A stretch of 64,000 bases of DNA from an uncultured Rhodopila sp. (lineage in GTDB: Bacteria; Pseudomonadota; Alphaproteobacteria; Acetobacterales; Acetobacteraceae), in NCBI RefSeq assembly GCF_903915725.1, contig NZ_CAIWTY010000045.1:1-64000 (forward strand). Reading direction: 5' to 3'. The position numbers and the translations under genes are program-made. The notes under the pieces are model-generated. The model was not told the origin of the DNA. It was given only the letters and a program-made list of their open reading frames with translations, and searched no databases. How positions within the stretch are numbered: the stretch's first letter is position 1; the number at the start of each line of letters is the position of its first letter. Positions 8,284 through 16,319 of the stretch are shown here, one piece after another.

Positions 8284-9209
8284 GGCTTTGGCGGCGCCAG
8301 CAGCACGGAGAAGGGTTGCGAGTCCGTCCGCAGTACCAGCCTTGTGCTGGACCCGACCGACTGCACCAGCGTGTCCAGCGTCCGCATCAGCGTGTAGAGC
8401 TCGGGGTCGCTCAGATACGCCCTGCTCTGGATCGCCGCCGCTTCCCGCCGCGCCTGAGCGTCGATGTCGGCCGCCTCGGTGCGCGCCTGCGCCACGGTGA
8501 TGCGGCCGTCACGTTCGGCGTTCGAGCGCACCTCCGCGGCGGCGCGCAGCCCTTCCGCGGTGCGTTCGGCGGCGACCGTCTCGCGTTCCGAGCGCATGCG
8601 GCTGACGGTCGCGGTGAGGCTGGCTTCCGGCAGGCTGAGGGTCTCGATCCCCGCCTGCCGCACCTGGACGCCATAGGTGCGCAGCACCTGGGCTTCGACC
8701 TGAGCCTGCAGGCGCTGTTCGAAATCGGCCAGATGCAGCTTTGCCGGGTCGGTGTTCACCAGTTCGGCAAAGTCGAAGCTGCTGGCGGTGACTTGCAGCG
8801 CGGAGGCGATGAAACTGCGCAACTGCCGCGCCGCCTCGTCGGGATCGTTGCGCACGGCGCGCAGATACTGCCGGATATGGTCGGGGTCGGACGGCACCTG
8901 CCAGGCGACATAGGACTGCACCAGGATGCGCAGCCCATCCCGCGTGCCGACATCCTCCAGCCCGGTCGAGCTGGTGCGCAGCCGCAGATCGACGGTGACG
9001 GTCCCCTGCAACGGCGCCGGCAGCTTCCAGGCGAGCCCGGGTTCCGTCAGCACCCGCACCGGAGCGCCGAACTCCGTCACCACCACGGCCTCGCCCGCGC
9101 CGACCATGACGGCGGTGCCGGCCAGCACGGCGGCGCTGACCACGACGGCGGCGAGCAGGAACCGCAACGCCATGCCGAACCGGGATAACCCGGGCGCGTC
9201 GTCACTCAT
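8280..9209 (-). CDS. SPFH/band-7 protein, HflC-like (second of three)
   Basis: A 309-residue HflC-type protein. An N-terminal span (RFLLAAVVVSAAVLAGTAVM) is followed by the classic HflC opening VVVTEFGAPVRVLTEPGLAWKLP. Then come the SPFH core (ILVQSYVAWQVPSDPDHIRQYL), GVQVRQAGIETLSLPEASL, and a charged coiled coil that reads like HflC (RMRSERETVAAERTAEG). The C-terminal YLSDPELYTLMRTLDTL is also HflC-like. It is expected as a periplasm-facing complex anchored in the inner membrane. It is coupled to both neighbouring genes by 4-base overlaps. It is probably not the housekeeping hflC, which normally sits with hflK beside hflX/hfq or a degP-like gene. Confidence 0.88.
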   Translation of the reverse strand: MSDDAPGLSRFGMALRFLLAAVVVSAAVLAGTAVMVGAGEAVVVTEFGAPVRVLTEPGLAWKLPAPLQGTVTVDLRLRTSSTGLEDVGTRDGLRILVQSYVAWQVPSDPDHIRQYLRAVRNDPDEAARQLRSFIASALQVTASSFDFAELVNTDPAKLHLADFEQRLQAQVEAQVLRTYGVQVRQAGIETLSLPEASLTATVSRMRSERETVAAERTAEGLRAAAEVRSNAERDGRITVAQARTEAADIDAQARREAAAIQSRAYLSDPELYTLMRTLDTLVQSVGSSTRLVLRTDSQPFSVLLAPPKP

Positions 9210-11086
9210 CTGAGTTGCTCCTCGATTGGCAGGGCCGCGCCCGGCGGCGGGCGGAAATCCAGCAGCGGCACGGCCTGCGGCGGGATGCGATGGTCGAGCA
9301 CGGTCAGCGGTCCCGCTGTCAGTATCGTCTGCAACGCCGACAGCCGCCGCTCCATGCGATAGGGCGGGGCGCCGCCGTGGTCCGCATCGCGATCCGCGGC
9401 AAAGCGGGTGGCATCGGCGCGCGCGGCGCTGAGGGTTTCCTCCGCCCCGGCGGTGGCGCGGCGCAGCAGGCCGGTGGCGGCCTGCTGCTGCTCGGACAGG
9501 GTCGCGAAGGCATGCCCGCGTTCGGCCGAGATGGAGGCATCCGCGTCGATCTGCGCCGCCTGCACGGCGTGGTAGGCGCCGGCCGCGCCGCCCGGCGGAT
9601 GCAGCGCCTCGATCACCACGGCGGACAGTTCCAGCCCCACGCCCGCGGCGTCGAGCTCCCGCTGCACGTTGGTCCGCAAGGCGCCGGCCATGGCTTCTCG
9701 GTTCTCGCCGAGCGATTCATCCAAGGTGCGGGCAGCGAAGAACGCAGCGGCAACCCGCCCGGCGCTTTGCCGCAGCAGTCCGGCCGGATCGACCGCGCCA
9801 TAGGCGGCGTGCAGCGCGTCGGCGTCGGTCAGTCCGACTCGCCAGAACAGCCGGATATCGGCGCTGACCATCTGGAAGCCTTGCTGGCGGTCATGCGCCG
9901 CCACCAGAAACCACGCCTCCGCCGGATTTTCCTGTTCCCACAGCCGATCGGCCGCGGATGGGGGGACGGCTTCGGCGGCGAGCCGATCGGCGGAGGCAGC
10001 GCCCTTCAGCGCCAGTTCGTGCACCGGGCCGAACTCCACGCCGCGCACGCGGCCGAACGGCCAGGGCAGCATCAGGTGGATGCCGGGCGGCAGCACCCGC
10101 ACTGGGGCGCCGAAACGCTCGTAGACCGCGCGCTGGTCGAGCGGAACGATCGCCACGCCGCTCAGGCCCCAGGCGATCAGCACCAGCAGCAGCGCCAGCG
10201 GGGCGAAGGCGGCGCGGACATAGGCCAGCGCCCAACTGCGCGCGAAATCGATCCCGAGATGCCGCCGCATCGGTTCGGCCAGGCCGCGCGCGGCGGCGCC
10301 TTCAGCCAGCAGGCGGGCGAGCATGGAATTTGCCGCGCCGCGTGCCGCGTCCGCGGGGGGAGGCGGCAGGAAACAGCGGCCGATCGCCCGGCCGGCCAGC
10401 TCGGCGGCAACCGCGGCCGGCAGCAACGCCAGCAACGCAGACAGACGCGAGGCCAGCCAAGGCAGGCCGAACCCGGCGGCGAGTTCCAGCACCCCGGCGG
10501 CGGCAAAGGCGAGCGTGACGAGGACCGCCAGCGCCCGCAGCCACGGCGCTTCCGGCAATTGCGCCGGCGGCACGGCGGCCAGCAGGCGTTCGCCCACCAG
10601 CAGCGGGAAGCACAGCGCCAGCAGACCACCGCCGAGCAGCCAGGCGGCTTGCGGCAGCGCCGGGAGGGCCGGATCGCCAGCCGGAAACAGCAGCGCCGCG
10701 GCGATGCCGAGCGCCGCCAGAGGCGTCACCAGCAGGGCCTGCGGCCACCGCGCCGACTTGCGGACCTGTAGCGGCGATCCTGCGGGCCAGACGATCCTGC
10801 GGCGCCAGGTCATCGCCGGTGCGAATGTGTCGGCACGCCACCGCGCCCGCGCTACCGCCAGCGTGCCCGCGAGGCCCGCCACCGTGGCCAGCAACGCGGC
10901 AACCGGCAGCGCCGACAGCCGCGCACGGGCGATCTCGGCCAGCAACGGACCCGCGGCGCCGGCAGCGCGGAGTTGCAGCAGGGCAAGGATTGCCGACAGG
11001 GTCATGCCGCCAAGCGTCAGCGCCTGAAGCAGGCGTACCATCCCGGGCGCCCCCGGGACGGGCGGTCGCGAGGCTGATGTGTTCAT
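9206..11086 (-). CDS. polytopic HflK-like SPFH protein (first of three)
   Basis: A 626-residue protein with an unusual plan. Residues ~15-300 contain about six to seven hydrophobic spans in an Ala/Leu-rich region. A further span is followed by a HflK-type SPFH domain opening IVPLDQRAVYERFGAPVRVL and a domain with FLVAAHDRQQGFQMVSADIR and LFWRVGLTDADALHAAY. A coiled coil rich in Ala/Glu/Arg comes next. Standard HflK has one span and about 400 residues. ATG 11086 is chosen for the MNTSASRPP start; a TTG at 11155 would add 23 residues. It is first in the operon, so promoter elements should lie in 11087-11310, where I see no clear consensus. Confidence 0.82.
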   Translation of the reverse strand: MNTSASRPPVPGAPGMVRLLQALTLGGMTLSAILALLQLRAAGAAGPLLAEIARARLSALPVAALLATVAGLAGTLAVARARWRADTFAPAMTWRRRIVWPAGSPLQVRKSARWPQALLVTPLAALGIAAALLFPAGDPALPALPQAAWLLGGGLLALCFPLLVGERLLAAVPPAQLPEAPWLRALAVLVTLAFAAAGVLELAAGFGLPWLASRLSALLALLPAAVAAELAGRAIGRCFLPPPPADAARGAANSMLARLLAEGAAARGLAEPMRRHLGIDFARSWALAYVRAAFAPLALLLVLIAWGLSGVAIVPLDQRAVYERFGAPVRVLPPGIHLMLPWPFGRVRGVEFGPVHELALKGAASADRLAAEAVPPSAADRLWEQENPAEAWFLVAAHDRQQGFQMVSADIRLFWRVGLTDADALHAAYGAVDPAGLLRQSAGRVAAAFFAARTLDESLGENREAMAGALRTNVQRELDAAGVGLELSAVVIEALHPPGGAAGAYHAVQAAQIDADASISAERGHAFATLSEQQQAATGLLRRATAGAEETLSAARADATRFAADRDADHGGAPPYRMERRLSALQTILTAGPLTVLDHRIPPQAVPLLDFRPPPGAALPIEEQLR

Positions 11087-11310
11087 GGTCAGCGCGTGGC
11101 GGCCAGCGCCGCCGTCCAATCGTGGTTCGGATTGATCCCGTGCGGTTTCACGCAACCGGCGTGAACAGAAGCCATGGTGTCCGGGCCCTCACGTCCCGCT
11201 CACACAGATCGGGGACGCGAGGATGGTAAACGCCATCAATGGCGATTCCCATCTCTTTCGTCAGCAGCATCGAAGCAGACGTTTTGCAATTAAATCGTTT
11301 CGCGCCGGGG

Positions 11311-11709
11311 TTACCCCACGGGCTTGCCGTCGCGCAGCCGGCGAAACGCGGCTACGGCCGCATCGGCGCGGCCCAATGCCGGATTGGTCCGCAGTGCGGC
11401 GCAGACCGCCTCGGGTGTGTCGGCGGCGAGATCCTCCAGCGCCTCCATGTCGGCGTAGCCGAGCGCCGCTTCCGCCTTGCCGCTGTCCCGCGCAGCCAAG
11501 AGCTCGGCATCGGACGTTGCGGCGCTGCCGGTCGCCGCCTGCAAGGCGGCGCGGCGCAGGTCGAACGACCAGGCTTCATCCCGCAAACCGCAGAGCGGTG
11601 CCAGCGTGGCGACGGCGCCGAAGGTCGCGGCATCGGCAAGGGCCTGACCGGGCTGCGCCTGCGCGCCGGTTACCGAGATCAGGCACAAAGCCGCCGCAAC
11701 CAACCGCAT
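11311..11709 (-). CDS. small exported protein of unknown function
   Basis: A 132-residue protein with a clear Sec signal peptide (MRLVAAALCLISVTGAQAQ, cleavage after AQA). The mature part is helical, Ala-rich and has two cysteines (PLCGLRDE and AVCAALR) that could form a disulfide in the periplasm. The GGGAGG ribosome site 5 bases before ATG 11709 decides the start. I recognise no family. It is monocistronic, diverging from the NHL gene at 11825. Confidence 0.75.
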   Translation of the reverse strand: MRLVAAALCLISVTGAQAQPGQALADAATFGAVATLAPLCGLRDEAWSFDLRRAALQAATGSAATSDAELLAARDSGKAEAALGYADMEALEDLAADTPEAVCAALRTNPALGRADAAVAAFRRLRDGKPVG

Positions 11710-11824
11710 CGATGCCTCCCGCCGGCTCCGCGGACAATGCGGTGCGGCGGCTGGTTTGTCATCCCCCCGGATATTGACAGGTTTCACGCGGCGATACTGA
11801 ATGAACCCGAAACGGAGACCTTGC

Positions 11825-12916
11825 ATGCACCCGAAATTCCTCCGCACGGCGGCGATGATTGCCGGCGTGACGATTGCAGCTTCGTCCGCCCCGGCCCAGA
11901 CCGTGCCGCAGATCGCATTCGATTCGGTGCCCAACCCGCTGCACCTGCCGGCCGATCATTACTTCGGAGAGGTATCGGGCGTGGCGGTGAATTCGCAGGG
12001 GCATATCTTTGCTTTTTCCCGCGGCAACACCACCGGGCCGGCCTATGGCGCCGCCGCCGCCCAACTGCTGGAATTCGCCCCTGACGGGCAGTTCATCCGC
12101 GAGATCGGCCACAACCTCTACGCATGGTCGTTCGCGCACGCGGTGAAGATCGACGCCGAGGACAATATCTGGGTCACCGACAAAGGCTCCGACCTGGTGG
12201 TGAAGTTCGATCATGACGGCCGCGTGGCCATGGTGTTCGGCCGCAAGCAGGAAGCCTCGGACGAGGATACCGAGCCGCTGAAACATCCCAGGCCACCGCT
12301 GCCGCCGGTTGACGGGTTGTTCCGGCAGGTCACCGACATCGCCTGGGACCGCGCGGGCAACGGCTATATCAGCGACGGCTACATCAACTCCCGCATTGCC
12401 CGGGTCAGCCATGACGGCGAGTGGCTTGGGTCGTGGGGTTCGCCCGGGTCCGGGCCGGGGCAGTTGATCACGCCGCACAGCATTGCCATCGACGCCGAGG
12501 ACCATGTGTATGTCGCGGACCGCGGCAACCGCCGCATCCAGGTGTTCGACACGCAGGGCACCTTGCTGCGGCAGATCACCATCGACGTGGCGTATGATCC
12601 GGACGCGAAACCGGCCATCGGCAACCGGCCGACGCTGCCGATGCCGGCCGGCACGCCGCAGACGATGGCGCCCGGCTCTCCGTGGACGGTCTGCATCACG
12701 CCGCCGCCGCATCAGGTGCTGTATGCCTCGGACGCATTCCCCGGGCGTATCTACAAGCTCAGCCTGGATGGCACCGTGCTCGGGGTGCTCGGGACGGCGG
12801 GCAAGCAGCTCAAGCAGTTCGGCTGGGTGCACGAGATCGCATGCCCGTCGGAGAACACGCTGTTCGTGGCGGAGCTGTTGAACTGGCGGGTGCAGAAGCT
12901 GATCCTGCATCCGTAG
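11825..12916 (+). CDS. exported NHL-repeat beta-propeller protein
   Basis: A 363-residue protein with a signal peptide (FLRTAAMIAGVTIAASSAPAQ) and repeated NHL motifs forming a beta-propeller. Clear units are HAVKIDAEDNIWVTDKGSDLVVKFD, split here as AVKIDAEDNIWVTDKG and so on, DIAWDRAGNGYISDGYINSR, SIAIDAEDHVYVADRGNRRI and a last EIACPSENTLFVAELLNWRV. The architecture resembles peptidyl-alpha-hydroxyglycine lyase-like NHL proteins, often annotated that way, but the catalytic residues cannot be assigned safely. ATG 11825 is preferred because GGAG lies 7 bases upstream; ATG 11801 has no ribosome site. It is followed by a hairpin terminator. Confidence 0.85.
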   Translation: MHPKFLRTAAMIAGVTIAASSAPAQTVPQIAFDSVPNPLHLPADHYFGEVSGVAVNSQGHIFAFSRGNTTGPAYGAAAAQLLEFAPDGQFIREIGHNLYAWSFAHAVKIDAEDNIWVTDKGSDLVVKFDHDGRVAMVFGRKQEASDEDTEPLKHPRPPLPPVDGLFRQVTDIAWDRAGNGYISDGYINSRIARVSHDGEWLGSWGSPGSGPGQLITPHSIAIDAEDHVYVADRGNRRIQVFDTQGTLLRQITIDVAYDPDAKPAIGNRPTLPMPAGTPQTMAPGSPWTVCITPPPHQVLYASDAFPGRIYKLSLDGTVLGVLGTAGKQLKQFGWVHEIACPSENTLFVAELLNWRVQKLILHP

Positions 12917-12931
12917 GCCCAAAAATGACGA

Positions 12932-12952
12932 AACCCCGCGTTGCGCGGGGTT
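12932..12952 (+). terminator. hairpin after NHL gene
   Basis: A perfect 9-bp stem AACCCCGCG / CGCGGGGTT with a TTG loop lies 16 bases after the NHL stop codon. No T-run follows, so it may act as a weak or factor-assisted terminator, or as a terminator for the convergent PemK gene from the other strand. Confidence 0.55.
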
Positions 12953-13017
12953 CCGGCCAAAATATGGTCTAGACCGCCCGGGCTTGGCGTCACCCATTGG
13001 ACGGTCTGCCTAGCGAA

Positions 13018-13467
13018 CTAGGTCTTAAAGCCCGATGACCGGGAGACTTGTTCTCTAGCAGTTCGGAGCTCGGAAAGCAAGTGTCCCATGCCGAGGCCAT
13101 GCAGGACCGCCGCTCGAATTCTCGCGAGATCATGCGGGAGCATGTCGGGGATCACCCATTGGCGCCGGCCGATCTTGAAGCCGTCCAGGCGGTTGCGGCC
13201 GAGGTTCATGACGATGTCGCATTTGGCCCAGCAGGCCAGGTCGTCCGGTTCCAGCGGATGGTAGTTCTTCGACAGCTTGTATACGAACGGCAGCTCATGC
13301 CTCGGCGCGGTCAGGCTGATCGGCACGACGGTCACGATCTCCGCCCGGAAGGGCAGCTTCGGCGATATCACCACCACCGGCCGCACCTTGACCATCTCCG
13401 GCGGCTGGAAGCCGGAGAAGTCGCACATGAACATCTGGCCGGCGCGAGGGTGGAAACTGATCGGCAT
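13018..13467 (-). CDS. PemK/MazF-family toxin-like protein, no visible antitoxin
   Basis: A 149-residue PemK/MazF-fold protein. It opens with FHPRAGQMFMCDFSG, then MVKVRPVVVISPK and VTVVPISLTAP, the conserved beta-strands and the RPVVV motif of these endoribonucleases. It is longer than MazF, with an added region CDIVMNLGRNRLDGFKIGRR and a helical tail. The ribosome site GGGAG 7 bases before ATG 13467 fixes the start. No antitoxin-sized gene is found on this strand on either side, so it may be an orphan or non-toxic homologue. A GGTAAA-N7-TTTACC inverted repeat about 70 bases upstream may be an operator. Confidence 0.8.
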   Translation of the reverse strand: MPISFHPRAGQMFMCDFSGFQPPEMVKVRPVVVISPKLPFRAEIVTVVPISLTAPRHELPFVYKLSKNYHPLEPDDLACWAKCDIVMNLGRNRLDGFKIGRRQWVIPDMLPHDLARIRAAVLHGLGMGHLLSELRTAREQVSRSSGFKT

Positions 13468-13537
13468 GTGGCGGCTCCCGGACCCGGCCCGGAGCTGCAT
13501 CTCGCCGCCCAGGCCCTTTTGCTTTGTCCGCCAAATT

Positions 13538-13556
13538 GGTAAATAAATGGTTTACC
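13538..13556 (-). promoter_or_regulatory. candidate operator, GGTAAA-N7-TTTACC
   Basis: A perfect 6-bp inverted repeat with a 7-base spacer lies in the spacer between the PemK-like gene (start 13467, minus) and the DUF4337 gene (start 13660, plus). It is the most AT-rich stretch there. A related TTACCAATTTG string occurs upstream of the YifB gene near 37657. The assignment as operator or promoter is inference. Confidence 0.35.
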
Positions 13557-13659
13557 CCAACGGCATCCGCGACCTTCACGCGACAGCGTCACTTTCCGCT
13601 GGCGAGCGGCCCGGATTGTCGGCAAATCGTCGCCGCAGGGCGGAGACAGAGGATTCAGC

Positions 13660-14229
13660 ATGAGCGAGACCGTCGAGCGCGCGCACGAAACCATCGAAGA
13701 ACACGCACGCCATGGCGACCCGTGGGCGCGCAACGTGGCCATTCTGGTCTCGGTGCTTGCCGCCGCCCTGGCGATTACCGAGATTGGCGGCAACGCCGCG
13801 CAGAACGCCTACCTCGCGCAGCATGTCGAGTTGTCCAACAACTGGGCCTTCTTCCAATCCAAGAACGTGCGCGCGGTGGTGCTGGAGTCGCAGGCCGATG
13901 TGCTGGCCAGCCTGCCGAACGCGCAGGACCCCGCCATCCAGGCCCGCATCCAGGATACCAAGACGCACGCGGCCCGCATGCGCGATGACCCCAAGGTCGG
14001 CGACGGCATGAAACAACTCGCCGAGGCAGCGCATGCCCTGGAAACGGAGCGGGCGGAATCCTTTCATCGCTATCACAAATATGAATACGCCACCGGAGCG
14101 CTACAGATCGCGATCGTTCTGGCATCCGTTTCGCTGGTCACACGCATGCGCGCACTGACGTTCGGTGCCGCCGCCATCGGAGCCGCCGCCATCGTCACGG
14201 CGATCGGAGTCGCTACCGATATCTTCTGA
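13660..14229 (+). CDS. DUF4337 family membrane protein
   Basis: A 189-residue protein matching the DUF4337 pattern. An N-terminal charged segment HETIEEHARHGDPWARNVAIL leads into a membrane span (ILVSVLAAALAITEIGG). A helical region NNWAFFQSKNVRAVVLESQ follows, then two C-terminal spans (LQIAIVLASVSLVTRM and FGAAAIGAAAIVTAIGVAT). The function of the family is not known to me. AGAGGA lies 6 bases before ATG 13660. Its stop abuts the stop of the convergent aat gene. Confidence 0.85.
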   Translation: MSETVERAHETIEEHARHGDPWARNVAILVSVLAAALAITEIGGNAAQNAYLAQHVELSNNWAFFQSKNVRAVVLESQADVLASLPNAQDPAIQARIQDTKTHAARMRDDPKVGDGMKQLAEAAHALETERAESFHRYHKYEYATGALQIAIVLASVSLVTRMRALTFGAAAIGAAAIVTAIGVATDIF

Positions 14230-14904
14230 TTATCCCTCCGCCCCGGATTTTCCGGCAATCCGCCGGAACTCCGCGGCCAGGACTTCGTCTCCCGGATCGG
14301 TCAGCCACGCGGTCGAGACCTCGAGCGCCTCGGCAAGCTGGCTTTTGTAGGTGTCGCGTGGGATTTCGATAGCGCCGAACTGCGTCAGATGCGCGGTAAC
14401 GAACTGCGTGTCGAGCAGCCGGTAGCCGCCAAGGCGCAGCCGCGCGACCAGATGCACCAGGGCGATCTTCGATGCGTCGCGGGCGAAGCTGAACATGCTC
14501 TCACCGAAAAAGACGCCGCCGAGCGACACGCCGTACAGACCGCCAACCAGAGTCCCGTCCTGCCAGGTCTCGACCGAGTGGGCGTAACCCATGCGGAACA
14601 ACTCGGTGAACAAGCGTTCGATCTGCGGGTTGATCCAGGTATCCACGCGGTCCGGTAGCGGCGTCGCGCAGCCGGCGATGGTGCCGGCGAAGTTCTGGTC
14701 GACCGTCACCTGGTAAACGCCGGAAAGCGCCGTGCGCAGCAGCCGCCGCGACAGGTGGAAGCCGTCCAGCGGCAGGATGCCGCGCTTGACCGGATCGAGC
14801 CAGAACAGACGATCGCCCGCGCGACCCTCGGCCATCGGGAACAAGCCGTGGCGATAGGCCCGCAAGACCAGGTCCGCCGAGATTTCCACTGACCGTCTGG
14901 ACAT
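14230..14904 (-). CDS. aat: leucyl/phenylalanyl-tRNA--protein transferase
   Basis: A 224-residue Aat protein. It transfers Leu or Phe from aminoacyl-tRNA onto N-terminal Arg/Lys of proteins, marking them for ClpS/ClpAP (N-end rule). Family signatures are YRHGLFPMAE, FWLDPVKRGILPLDGFHLSRRL, SVETWQDGTLVGGLYGVSLG, FFGESMFSFARDASKIAL and LLDTQFVTAHLTQFGA. Length is normal for the alphaproteobacterial form. The start ATG 14904 gives MSRRSVEIS; the longer reading frame upstream is not needed. Cytoplasmic, monocistronic and divergent from the VOC gene. Confidence 0.95.
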   Translation of the reverse strand: MSRRSVEISADLVLRAYRHGLFPMAEGRAGDRLFWLDPVKRGILPLDGFHLSRRLLRTALSGVYQVTVDQNFAGTIAGCATPLPDRVDTWINPQIERLFTELFRMGYAHSVETWQDGTLVGGLYGVSLGGVFFGESMFSFARDASKIALVHLVARLRLGGYRLLDTQFVTAHLTQFGAIEIPRDTYKSQLAEALEVSTAWLTDPGDEVLAAEFRRIAGKSGAEG

Positions 14905-14950
14905 GATCCTATAGTGCTGGTTCGGCCGCTTTATGGGAAGGCGCAAAGCG

Positions 14951-15364
14951 ATGATCACGATCAGCCACCTCGACCACGTGGTGCTGCGGGTGACAAACCT
15001 TGCGGCGATGCTGGATTTCTACACCGGCGTGCTGGGGTGTCCGGTGGAGAAGGTGCAGGCGGATCTCGGCCTGTATCAGCTTCGTGCCGGCAGCGCGCTG
15101 ATCGACCTGGTGCCGGTGGACGGGCCGCTCGGGGCGAAGGGCGGCGCGGCGCCCGGACCGCAGGGCCGCAACCTCGACCATTTCTGCCTGCGTGTCGAGC
15201 CGTTCGACGCCGCGGCGATCGCCACCCATCTGCGCGCGCATGGCGCCGAGCCGGCCCCGGTGGCGTCGCGCTATGGCGCGGACGGCCAGGGTCCGTCGAT
15301 CTACGTGGCGGACCCGGAGGGCAACGTGGTGGAGCTGAAGGGGCCGCCCGGTTCGGTTGAATGA
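14951..15364 (+). CDS. VOC-family (glyoxalase-fold) protein
   Basis: A 137-residue vicinal-oxygen-chelate protein with two beta-alpha-beta-beta-beta modules. The first is TISHLDHVVLRVTNLAAMLDFYTGVLG; the second starts NLDHFCLRVEPFDAAAIATH and ends SIYVADPEGNVVELKG. Candidate metal ligands are the His in LDHV, the His in LDHF and the Glu in VVELKG. The family includes glyoxalase I, dioxygenases and resistance proteins; the substrate is unknown. ATG 14951 is used rather than 14933 because GGAAGG precedes it by 9 bases. Confidence 0.88.
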   Translation: MITISHLDHVVLRVTNLAAMLDFYTGVLGCPVEKVQADLGLYQLRAGSALIDLVPVDGPLGAKGGAAPGPQGRNLDHFCLRVEPFDAAAIATHLRAHGAEPAPVASRYGADGQGPSIYVADPEGNVVELKGPPGSVE

Positions 15365-15397
15365 GGGCACCGGCCGGGCGCCGCATCCGTCACATTG

Positions 15398-16198
15398 TCA
15401 CTGTGTTGCCGATGCGGCGGCTTTCGCCACCGCATCTTCGGGCTTCACCGGGTGAAGCACGATTGGAGCACCCGAGACCGCGGCGACGGTTGGCGCGGCG
15501 ACGGCGGGTACGGCGGCGGCGGTTGGCACGACGGTGGCTGGCACGGCGGCGGCCGGCTTGGCGTCTGTTGGGGGCGTGTCCGCTGGCTTGGGGGTTGCCT
15601 GCGTCGTGTCGGCCGGTTTGGCATCCGTTGGCGCCGCGCCGGCAGGCTTGGCGTCAGCGGGCCTGGCATCGGCCGGCGCCGCGTCCGCGGGCTTGACCGG
15701 TTCGGCGGCGGCCTTGGCCTGCTTATCCTTGCTGACATCCGGCGGCAGCGTGTAATCCGGCACCACCCTCGCCTGGTTGCCGGCGATCACCAACACGTGC
15801 TGACCCAGCGCCAGCGGCGTCGTGTCCTTCTGGGTCACGCTGACAAGGTCGCCGTTGCCCTTGCGGACGATATACTCGAACGCCTTGGTGTCGGCGCTGG
15901 CATGCTCGATGGCCGAGCCGGCGATGCCGCCAACCAGCGCGCCGCCCAGCGAGGAGAATGCGCTGGCGGGTCCGGTCCCCATCTGGGACCCGGCGATACC
16001 GCCAGCGGCGGCGCCCGTCACCGTGCCGACGGTGCCGGAGGCACTGACCGCGACATCGCGGACGCCGATGACGACGCCCTGCTCCACCTTGTTCGCCTGC
16101 TGCACGGCATTGCTGGCGTAGGTGTCCGGCGAATAGGTCGGCCCGCATGCGGACAGACCGGTCAGCACCAATCCCAGGCTCAAGATACCCGTTTTCAA
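15398..16198 (-). CDS. SlyB-like glycine-zipper outer-membrane lipoprotein with Pro/Ala-rich tail
   Basis: With the TTG start at 16198 the protein is 266 residues and begins with an ideal lipoprotein signal (MKTGILSLGLVLTGLSAC, lipobox LSAC). AAGGAG lies 10 bases upstream. The ATG at 16270 would bury this signal inside a longer leader. Next comes a SlyB-type region: SPDTYASNAVQQANKVEQG, then two glycine-zipper segments (GTVTGAAAGGIAGSQMG and GGALVGGIAGSAIEHA) and FEYIVRKGNGDLVSVTQKD. The last ~100 residues are a low-complexity tail of repeated DAKPA/PADA units, absent from E. coli SlyB. It is probably anchored to the outer membrane and involved in envelope integrity (family inference). Confidence 0.85.
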   Translation of the reverse strand: MKTGILSLGLVLTGLSACGPTYSPDTYASNAVQQANKVEQGVVIGVRDVAVSASGTVGTVTGAAAGGIAGSQMGTGPASAFSSLGGALVGGIAGSAIEHASADTKAFEYIVRKGNGDLVSVTQKDTTPLALGQHVLVIAGNQARVVPDYTLPPDVSKDKQAKAAAEPVKPADAAPADARPADAKPAGAAPTDAKPADTTQATPKPADTPPTDAKPAAAVPATVVPTAAAVPAVAAPTVAAVSGAPIVLHPVKPEDAVAKAAASATQ

Positions 16199-16319
16199 CT
16201 CTGCACCGCTCCTTGATGACGGGGTTGTGGTAGCGGATCGAGCCGGAGTTGTCACAGCTAAATGCGTCATGCCTGCCGGACATCTTCACCATACGCGGCG
16301 GGCGGACTAGCATCGCGGG

